Positions 55,631 to 64,000 of a stretch of DNA of 64,000 bases are shown here, in pieces. Origin of the DNA: Euglena gracilis (taxonomy: Eukaryota; Euglenida; Euglenophyceae; Euglenales); contig CP154956.1 in NCBI GenBank assembly GCA_039621445.1, positions 89,968,482 through 90,032,481 of the forward strand, written 5' to 3'. The notes beneath the pieces were generated by a model. It had not been told where the DNA came from. It searched no databases and saw nothing but the letters and a program-made list of their open reading frames with translations. The first letter of the stretch is position 1, and each line of letters starts with the position of its first letter. A program made the translations under genes and the position numbers.

Positions 55631-58383
55631 GGATCGGTGGAATCGGCACCCCGAATTAGTGTTAGTTGGGGCTGGCAGGAACAGTATTCCCGTCAATTAA
55701 TCCCAGAAAGGGAGATATCCACAACACACCTAGCCTCAGACAGCCCAAGATAAAGAAATTTGAGCCACACATTGGCATATTTGCATGGTAGCATTACCCA
55801 TTCGGTGGTGGTGAGCGACTCCTCTGGGCCCTCAGCTTCAAAGAGGGAGTCCATTCTGTATGTGACCCAAGGGTCCCTCGCCCCGTCCTCCTTCTGTGTT
55901 GCTCATTCTCGCTGCCTGGGCCGGAATGGGCACGTATCCCAAGTGGCAAACCCCTGCTGACATTCTTGGACGAGTTTCTGAGGACATGCTAGTGATGTGG
56001 GTTGGCCAGGCAAGGCTGGTGCTTCTCTTGACGTTGTCCGAGGCCAGCTAATATACACAAACACATATTATATATAATATATATTTATATAATATATATA
56101 ACATAAAATTTTTGCATAATACAATATAATATTATCATATAAATATATGCATATATGATATATATACAACATATATAATAAAAAAATGTATAATAGAAAT
56201 ATGTATAATATAAAAATATACAATACGTATGTTTTTTTAAAAAACCCTCCAAAGTTAGATATTGGGGCAAACCCGAATATGTGCTCTGTTTGCATTTCAA
56301 GTGACGCTTTGGGGCATGAGAAGTGAGGATTTTTCCGGGGTTTCGAGCGAGCGATTGCAAGGTGAGGTTCCCGCTGTGACCTTGATTTTAACCTTCGACC
56401 AGAACTCAACAGTTCCGAGGAGGTTTCGAGGGTGTGGTCAGGAGTTTTTAAAGGGTGCACCCTGGGTGGGGGGGGGGGCAGGGGTGGTCGGTTCGCCAGT
56501 TTGGGGGGGGGGATAGGGGCCGGACTGATGGTCCCCTGCCAGAGGCGGGGTTTTGCTTATTTTTGGGATATTTGTTGGCGTGAAGCGCCAAATAAAATTT
56601 GGACCCAAAAATCGACCCCAAAAAGTGGGTCCCTGGTTCCCCCCCCCCTCCCCTCTGGGGAAGGGGTTACCCAGGGGGGACACAAACAGATTTTTTTGCT
56701 TTTTTTTTGTGTGTTTTTTTGCATTTTGGAAAAAACGCATGGTTTTGCTTTTTTTTTGTGTTTTGCGTTCCTGACGATTTTTGGATTTCTTCCTGAGAAA
56801 TTATTTGGGCTTAAGATAATTGTGTTTATTTGTGTTTATTTGCGTTTATCTCTGCGTTTATTTCTTTATTTGCGTTTATTTGCGTCGCGTTTTTCGAGTC
56901 CATTTTGCGTTCCCTCCTCCACCTGGGTTACCCCCTGGGTGGTTTGGGGGACCCCCTGGTCAAAACAAACCCTGGGGTGCGGGTGTGTCCTGTGAAAAAA
57001 TTCCCCGCACAAGACTTTTTTTGATAAAAAATTGTCACATGTACGATCAAAAAGCGTATTGCTGGGGGTGTGTCTCATCAGAATTTGCTCGCGTTGGAAT
57101 TACGTCTGCCGATGTCCCCACGCCGATGCAGACGGCCTTTGGCGAGCAGGTTCCAGGCTCGCGGCAGTCCCTCCACCCTTCCTCATCACCCTCGACGCCC
57201 GCTGTTGTCGCATTGCCGTCTGAGCGCAATTGCCGACTCTGTCACTGCCACAGGAAAGACCTGCCAGCTCCGGTGATTTTTGCTTTTTTATTCGCATTTT
57301 ATGTTTTATTTATATTTTATTTATTCGTGTTTTTTTGCGATATTTGTGTTTACGTTTTTTCCCTGTGTAGTGTACGGTTGCGCCCACCCAGAAGTCACAG
57401 CGTTAAAGCACAGGGAAAATGCCGCCTCAGGATTCCAGGGTGCACACCAGTCTCCTCATATTTTGCATAAGTCGCCTTCTATTGGCGAGGCTGGTGTTTG
57501 CTTGACCAGTAAGGAAAGTCCAGATGGAAAAAGTTCTGTGTAAGAAAGATTGTACGACCCCTAAAAATGCTGAGAAAGGTCGCTTAAAATCCACAGGAAA
57601 AAAATGATGAAAAAAGTTGTGGAACCATTTTCCTGACAATCCATAACAGCTCAAGAAGATTCTAAAATGATGTTTGTCTTTTGCTGACTTTCAATGGATT
57701 ATGGATGAGATTTTGCACAGTATTTCAACCACACCATTTCTTCCCTTCGTAGTAGTTGTGAAAAACCCTTCCCTTCCTAGTAGTTTCCCCTTGTAGTTGT
57801 GAAAAATGACGCGCTTTGGGTTGGAAGCCTCCACCGGGAACATTATTTGGAACCAAAAATTTCGGTAACGCTCTTGAAACAATTGACCACCCAAACTAAC
57901 CCCCCCCCCAAATAACCTGGCGGGGGCCCTTGCTCCTGGCAGTGGCCGAATAACTTGGCATGGGGAGGGACAAGAAAGATGGTTCCAGTAACTTGGCACC
58001 CCCCATTTGAGGCAATGTTCTTTTACGGCATTTAAAATACGGTCCAAATAACCTTGCAGGGGGGCAGGGCCAAAAGTTGGTTCCAATAACCTGGCACCCT
58101 GCCAGGTTATTAGGGGGGTCTAAGAACTGGTGTGGGATTTTCAGCGGTTATGCTCAGTCTGTGAGCATTTGCTGCACGTCGCAGTGCTTACGGCCTGAGC
58201 ATATTTATTCACCCTGCCCTTTTTTTTGATTGGTGCTAAGAATTGCGGCCCATCCCCAGGGCAAACAAAACAAAAAATGCCCCTTTTTCAGGATCTCACA
58301 CGGTTTTGGGGAGGTCCATTTTTTGTTATTTTTCTTTAGAATCGGCAAGGGGTCACTACCCCCCACCTCTGGGGTGGGTGGGG

Positions 58384-58441
58384 GGTAGTGGTGAATTGGG
58401 TGGGGGGTAGTGGTGAATTGGGTGGGGGGGTAGTGGTGAAT
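58384..58441. repeat. 3 x 23-24-bp tandem repeat
   Basis: TAGTGGTGAATTGGGTGGGGGG repeated, the last copy running into TAGTGGTGAATCTCC. Confidence 0.85.
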
Positions 58442-58995
58442 CTCCTCCTTCTGTCTTTTTAGGGGCAGCTGTTGCAACCAGTGGTCCTGCTGGTCACAAG
58501 CAGGACCCCCCCCCGTGTTTTCCTCCACTAAAATCCAAAAAAAGCCGAACCTCTGCTGAATACAACTCCCAGAAAGTTTTTAAATTCTTGATTTCATTCC
58601 TGTCCTGTTATTTTTATCAATAATGCACATAAATCATAATAGTATAAGGATCGTGGAAACTTTAAGAGAGTCCACAGAAGAGCTCCACCAGAACATGAAA
58701 AGAATTTTTTTTGTGTACTGGCAACCAAGTGCTTGGGAACATTTCTTTTGCACAAGACACTTTCTTTCCCGTCCCATGTTCGCACCCCAGTTAGCTCACA
58801 TCGGCTCACCGCCAATCCATATTCGGACACCCCCCACGGGACATGAGTTCCGTTCCGGGTTAGGTTGTGATGTTCGATCGGAGAACGCCGTTTGCCTGGA
58901 CATCCCCACCCCCCCCCTCGCCCATTGCCCCCCCCCACCCCCAAACAACAACAACACATCCCAAATAATGACTGCCAAAAACACCCCCCACCGGG

Positions 58996-59411
58996 CAGGG
59001 AATTTTTTAAGCCACCCCCCACCTAACCCCCCGGGGGGCCAGCCAGCCAGCACCTTTTTTCCCGCCAGCAGTCGGGTGTCGAGTGGAAATAAAGTGTTTG
59101 CAGCCCGGCAAAGCCGGGCTGGACCGAAAATATTTTTGGTGCAAAGTGCCGATATTTTTTCAAAGGGGTTCAAAAAATGGCCAAAGATGGCTTTTTCCGG
59201 TGTTTTTGAGTTTTCGCCCATGGTTCGGGCCGTAAAAAACACAACCCAGCTGGATTTGGAGTTTTTTCCTGTATTTGGGTGCCAGCCTATCCAGCCCAGC
59301 AGCCGGTTGGGCCCAACCTCTTTCGGATCCTCTTAGGGATCCAGCTAGCATTTTTCAGCTGGCTGACTGGACCGCCCCCCCCACCCTGGGGGGTCCTCAA
59401 GAAGTTCCCTG
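58996..59411. mobile_element. CAGGGAATTTTTTAAG-family TIR element
   Basis: Left end CAGGGAATTTTTTAAGCC; right end CCTCAAGAAGTTCCCTG. Flanking octamers CCACCGGG and CCACCAGT agree at 6 of 8. Core hairpin GGTGCAAAGTGCC. An older insertion. Confidence 0.7.
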
Positions 59412-60068
59412 CCACCAGTCCGACTCAGTCGTCCAAATACTAATCTTCCTGCTGCACTGAAGGAAAGGAAGCCACTCAGTTAGTAACGTTCTCTAAAGAT
59501 TTCTGAAGGGATGCAAACACGGTGTTCTCCATTCTGTGAGTAGTTTTCAAACAGTGCTGTTGCACTGTTCAGGGTTTGAATTACAGCCTGGCAACCAACT
59601 CAGCACAAGCTCAACTCAAACCAATTCAATTTGATGATGTGTGGCATGTGTCTGTGCGCGTGCGTGCGAGTATGTGTGCAGGCCAGTGGAACTGTTTGTG
59701 CAGCCCCTGAAATGAATGCCGAAAAAGGAGGAAACCTCGGACACCCCCCGATGATGCTTTTCTAATTTTTTTGACGTTTTCGAAGTAATTGGATGATGAA
59801 TCATCTGCAGCTGAGACCTCGGGGGTCTGAAGAGGTGGAGGGCTTTCCTACAAGTGTCTGGGACAGTTGGCTGCAGGGATGCACACACTGCCTGTGTCGT
59901 CACATATACACATACGCACAGCATGCCAGCAGCGGAATTCTGGAATTTAAGGGTTCCAGAATGTACATTCATGTGGGAGATCGCACGTCTGCAGTTTTTT
60001 CTTGTGAAACCTCCGGATGCACATCTCCAAGACCCAGTAAAAAAAGAGCGCCTGGACACCCCTGCAAG

Positions 60069-60146
60069 CGCTCCTCAAGGTATTAAGCGAGCGGTGGTTT
60101 TGGGTGGGGGTCCGACCCCCCCCCTCCCCGCTCATTTGATACCCTG
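60069..60146. mobile_element. short CAAGGTATTAAGCGAGCGG element
   Basis: About 78 bp: CAAGGTATTAAGCGAGCGGTGG on the left; CGCTCATTTGATACCCTG on the right. GCTCCT is shared by both flanks. It is a miniature relative of 26254-27014. Single ends of the same family occur at 43779-43815 and 54632-54665. Confidence 0.6.
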
Positions 60147-60299
60147 GCTCCTGGTGCTGAAGACTGGAATCCCAGAAGAAAACCATTTTCTGGTCCTGAA
60201 TTTGGGCCTGCTAATCCCCCCCCCTGGGTGCTGCCTGCCCGGAACCCCAGACCCCCCTTCCTCTCCCTTTGCCCAGGGTGGTCCTTAAGGGACAGGAAA

Positions 60300-60450
60300 G
60301 TTGTTTTATTTTCTTAAGGACCGCCCCCCTTTCGGCCAAAGGGCCAACCAAGGGCCGGACTGGACTTGAACGGGGTCCATAATTAAAAAGTCCAAAAAAA
60401 ACATTTTTTGATGATTTGGGTGGATGGGCGATGGTCCAAGGATGCCAAGG
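60300..60450. repeat. CTTAAGGACCGCCCC dispersed repeat, copy 3
   Basis: Shares CTTAAGGACCGCCCC, GGCCAACCAAGGGCCGG and GGATGGGCGATGGTCCAAGG with 17255-17460. Confidence 0.65.
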
Positions 60451-60984
60451 ATCAGTTTTTTCTCCCTGATGTCGACCTGTTGTCGCTTAAGAATGCCAAA
60501 AATTTCTTTGCCCATTTTCCTGTATATTTTCATTGAGTGTGCCGGGACAGCGGAGTTTTTTTTTTTTTTAAGGACCGCTTTTGCCCCTGTCCACCATCGT
60601 TTGCCGTCGCAAGCTGTGGGCCGGTGATGGCAGCCGGTGTCGCCAGACCCCGGAATGAGGGGTTGCCAGCCCAGCAGTTGGATAGTCCACAGTGCCGGCC
60701 GCTTGCTGAGCGGTTGCTCCGCCACGCGCTGCTGAGCGGTTGCTCCTTCGCCGGTGGCGTTCCCGCCAAGCGCACCGCGCCCGGCCGGGCTCCTGCTCAG
60801 GTGGCGAGCGTTGGGTGTGGCGGTGACGATTTTTATTCTTTGTTTTATTCATCATTATTTGTTTTTATTATTTATTATATTATAAATTTCATATCGAAAA
60901 TTATTTGTGATAATATATATGTTTATAATGCATGTAAAAAATATTATAATAGAATGGAACAGAAGGGAATAGAATACAACGTGA

Positions 60985-61260
60985 TACAGCACAATACAGT
61001 ACAATGCAATGCAATACAATACAATGCAATACAATGCAATACAATACAATACACTACACTACACTGCACTACAATACAATGCAATGAAAATACAATACAA
61101 TACAATACAATACAATACAATACAATACAATACAATACAATACAATACAATACAATACAATACAATACAATACAATACAATACAATACAATACACTACAA
61201 TGTAATGCAATGCAGTACAATACAATACAATATAATATGACATGATATGATATAATGTAA
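60985..61260. repeat. (ACAAT)n pentanucleotide array
   Basis: Tandem ATACA units with GCAAT variants in the first third, fading into TAATATGA sequence. Confidence 0.95.
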
Positions 61261-61357
61261 TCTAATCTAATCTAATATAATATGATATGATATGAATGAT
61301 ATGATATTTAAAAATGTTAGTATAGTGTGATGTTGATGTTGATGTTGATGACGATGA

Positions 61358-61470
61358 CGGTGGTGGTGGTGGTGGTGGTGGTGGTGGTGGTGGTGGTGGT
61401 GGTGGTGGTGGTGGTGGTGGTGGTGGTGGTGGTGGTGGTGGTGGTGGTGGTAGTGGTGGTGGTGGTGGTA
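61358..61470. repeat. (GGT)n microsatellite
   Basis: About 37 GGT units preceded by GATGTT units. Confidence 0.95.
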
Positions 61471-61514
61471 TTAATACCAATAATTATAATAATACTAATA
61501 CTAATAATACTATG

Positions 61515-61760
61515 TAGGAGCCAAAATAGTGCCAAAACCCCCTTTTGGGGTCATTTTTTGTACTTTCTTCTGGAATTTACCATTTTTTAGAGGTTAGATG
61601 ATCCAGAAAAATCGATTTTTTTCGTAATTCGTTGTAAGAAATTGTGATTTTACCTACATTTTCAGGTCAAAATCCGGGCCTTTGGCCCGAAACCGGGGGG
61701 GGGGGTATTATTTTGGTCGCCGAAGTCAGACCCCGAGGGGGGTATTATTTTTGGGGGGGG
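61515..61760. repeat. dispersed repeat, diverged pair member 2
   Basis: Partner of 55205-55470; it ends with repeated GGGGGTATTATTT words. Confidence 0.6.
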
Positions 61761-61779
61761 TATTATTTGGGAGGAGGGT

Positions 61780-62000
61780 TTATTATATTATGTTATATTT
61801 TTTATATTATTTTATATTGCATTGTATTGTGTTGTTTTGCATTGCATTGCATTGTATTGTATTGTATTGTATTGTATTGTATTGTATTATGTTATATTAT
61901 ATTATATTATATTATATTACATTATATTATACTATATTATATTGTATTATATTATATTATATTATATTATATTATATTTTCTTATAACATATAATATTAT
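61780..62000. repeat. TTATA/TTGTA pentanucleotide array
   Basis: ATTGT units then ATTAT units. AT-rich, no gene. Confidence 0.9.
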
Positions 62001-62365
62001 ATGTTGCACATTTTATATGCACATTTATTTATAGGTATATATATATATGTGTATATTTTTTTGAAAATGGAAAAACAAAATCATTTTTATTTTATTGTAT
62101 TTTCGATTTGATATTTTCGATTCTGCACTTTTCCGCCACACCCCCTTCATCTGTGCCATTTTGTATGCCCCCTTTGTGGTCGGTACAGTCGCCATGCAGG
62201 GCAGTGGCAGACACTCCGTTGCACATACACAGAGGCGGGCTCCATTTGAGCCATTTGCTTTGTTGACCGCTGGAGAACCCCTCAGCGCTTGCGCTGGAGA
62301 ACCCCTCAGCGCTTGTACCCAGACGTGCCGTCCGGGGGGGAGGGGTCCAGAAAATCATTATCGGC

Positions 62366-62664
62366 AGGGTTTTTCACCGGTTCGTGCCACGAACAATCAC
62401 GAACAATCACGAACCAGCACGAACTTGGGACGTTGGCAAAATCACGAACAATCACGAACCGGATTTTTTTCGTCACCTTTGAAGAAATGTCTTTTTCTGA
62501 GAATGACGGCGTTGTTGTCCAAGATGAATCACCTATTTCACCAAGGAAAACGTAAAACCGGACGTTTTTTTGGAAGTACGAACAATCACGAATAATCACG
62601 AACAATCACGAACAATCACGAACCGGATTTCAGGCTTCCTAGCACGAACCGGTGGTAAACCCTG
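62366..62664. mobile_element. 299-bp TIR element with exact 8-bp duplication TTATCGGC and AATCACGAAC repeats
   Basis: Left end AGGGTTTTTCACCGGTTCGT; right end ACGAACCGGTGGTAAACCCT, inverted copies with small differences. TTATCGGC at 62358-62365 and 62665-62672. Inside, the decamer AATCACGAAC recurs about nine times in two clusters, with a unique middle. Confidence 0.85.
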
Positions 62665-63804
62665 TTATCGGCCATGTTCAGACATTGGTCAACCAAAGAG
62701 AGAAGATCATGGAAGAGAGGTGGCAAAATGACTCTTCAAAAGCGTGCTGCCAAGGTGTCATACCTGTCTTCTTTCTTTTGATCCCCCCCCCTTTTTGTCA
62801 CCTTTTTCAGTTTGGAGTGATGGAAAGTGAGAGGTTTGGAAATGTGGTACAGTGTTTGCCATATTTCAGTGCACTGGGCCAAGAAGACATATGCAAAGCA
62901 ACATATTTCATCCTGGTACCGACACGTTAGCCATTTTGGTGTTCTTTGGACTCGGGGGGGGGGGGCAATTAAATTTCAGCCTCTGGGAACCGTCTTGTGT
63001 GTCGTCATAGAGATTTGTCCTCCATTTTTGTACTTGCCATATTGTCAGCAAGATGTTTATTGGGGGCAGATAAACAATTTCTTTCCCCATGGATAAACAA
63101 TGCTTTCCCCATTGACCTGAATATTTAGATTAAAAGAGGTACAAGAAGCGCTCTACCCCCCCCCCCCCGCAAGGTCAAAGGTGGGTCCTCTTTGGCTTAA
63201 GCCACGGCCTGATGCACACTACAGAATGCTATGGGTGGGCCCTCCCTCCCTCCTTACATGCAAATGTGGCCCCCCTAAAGTTGGCCTTCGGCCTTCATTT
63301 GTGATCTTGCCCCCCCCCCCATTTTAAAGGCTTTGGCGTATTTATTTATGTATTTTTTGCGCACCGGCCTAAACTTCAATCATGGCCTGCGCCAAAAGCC
63401 CGGGGGGGGGGGGACCCAGTGGATCCAATTTGAAGATTCGACAGCAAAAGGATAGGGAACATCTTCTAACGGTCCGACTGATAAAGCTCATCATCGAGTT
63501 GCCCACGTTTGCCACCCGCCCTAAGGGATTGTCCTGGGGACGTTGTTGTCGAAGTTGCTGAATTTTTTTGGATCTCCGGCATGTTTGGTGCCATCTGTGG
63601 CTGATCTTTCTCCAGCATCCACATCAAAACCACAGCAAGCATTATCAACTTCCACAGAAAAAGCATGATTATGCCACCCCCCAACAGGAGGGGGCGTGGC
63701 ATCGATTTATGTGCAGGGAATTGGGCAGAGACTTGCTTCATTGGACCGAGGGCGGTCCTAAAGCAAGGGGGAAGGAAACTCTGCTGTCGCAGCACATTCA
63801 ACTA

Positions 63805-64000
63805 CCCCCCCCCTATGTCCAACGACCCCCTATGTCCAATGACCACCCCCCCCGGTCAGAGGACACCTTTTCGGAGGTTTGACCAAATTTTTCGTCCCGG
63901 CGCGAAGCGCCGGGACGAAAAATTTTGTCCAAAAATTGGCCAAAAATTTGGCCAATTTTTGACACTTTTTGGACAAAATTTGTCAAAATTGCCCAAAATT
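63805..64000. mobile_element. CTATGTCCAACGACC-family element, cut by the window end
   Basis: Left arm and GGTCAGAGGACACCTTTTCGG, then the core TCCCGGCGCGAAGCGCCGGGA flanked by TTTTTCGTCCC/GGGACGAAAAA. Closely matches 49382-49570. The right end is outside the window. Confidence 0.75.

Larger units (their letters stand above)
52772..64000. other. 11-kb region without a supported gene
   Basis: Only scattered repeats. GC-rich blocks at 57125-57275 and 60580-60830 stay open (the latter includes SPQCRPLAERLLRHALL), but I recognise no domain and cannot place splice sites. They could be single exons of a further gene. Confidence 0.5.

Noticed and set aside
60537-60840. GC-rich open frame with LAERLLRHALL
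   Set aside because: Could be an exon, but no family, no boundary signals and overlap with a dispersed repeat; mentioned only in the regional note.
62380-62640. CRISPR-like array (AATCACGAAC repeats)
   Set aside because: Ten-base units, tandem or irregular spacing, no spacers, inside a TIR element of a eukaryotic genome.

Overview
The window looks like nuclear DNA of a unicellular eukaryote, most likely a euglenozoan (euglenid or diplonemid). Short GC-rich exons, mostly 50-200 bases with G or C at third codon positions, sit 0.3-4 kb apart in long introns and intergenic DNA full of simple repeats, homopolymer C/G runs and small inverted-repeat elements. No bacterial-style operon is present. 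The taxonomic inference rests on splice-junction structure. At many junctions where protein homology or frame continuity fixes the join, the intron does not use GT-AG. It has CAG at +4 to +6 and CTG starting 8 or 7 bases before its 3' end. As I recall, this is the hallmark of euglenid nonconventional introns. Ordinary GT-AG introns occur in the same genes.

Layout: (1) About 0.85-34.5 kb, plus strand: exons of one very large, or a few adjacent, multidomain gene(s). In order they encode discoidin (F5/8C)-like pieces, a LamG-like piece, at least three filamin-type Ig repeats, a B-box zinc finger, a WW-like segment, a beta-propeller-like strand pair, a ubiquitin-like domain, another filamin-type pair, and a C-terminal helical exon with a stop at 34501. 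(2) About 31.3-32.46 kb: an intron-embedded open region with two CCCH zinc fingers, probably a retroelement ORF or captured gene, with a frame break. (3) 38294-52771, plus strand: a pfkB-family sugar kinase (fructokinase-like) in about eleven exons over 14.5 kb, preceded by a plausible spliced-leader acceptor. (4) 52.8-64 kb: no gene I can support; simple repeats and dispersed elements only.

The mobile fraction is dominated by small non-autonomous elements, 165-761 bp, with terminal inverted repeats usually starting CAGG and ending CCTG. They carry poly-C/poly-G arms and often a GGCGC-AAG-CGCC hairpin core. Several are flanked by exact 8-bp target-site duplications. This is hAT-like by its ends and duplication length, but no transposase is visible.

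The most interesting observation: one 761-bp element (26254-27014) with an exact 8-bp duplication interrupts a reading frame that becomes continuous if the element plus one duplication copy is removed. Its CAG and CTG ends then fall exactly at intron positions +4 and -8. The other nonconventional introns show the same register. This suggests they arise from insertion of such elements, with the splice register set by the 8-bp duplication (3 + 5 bases).
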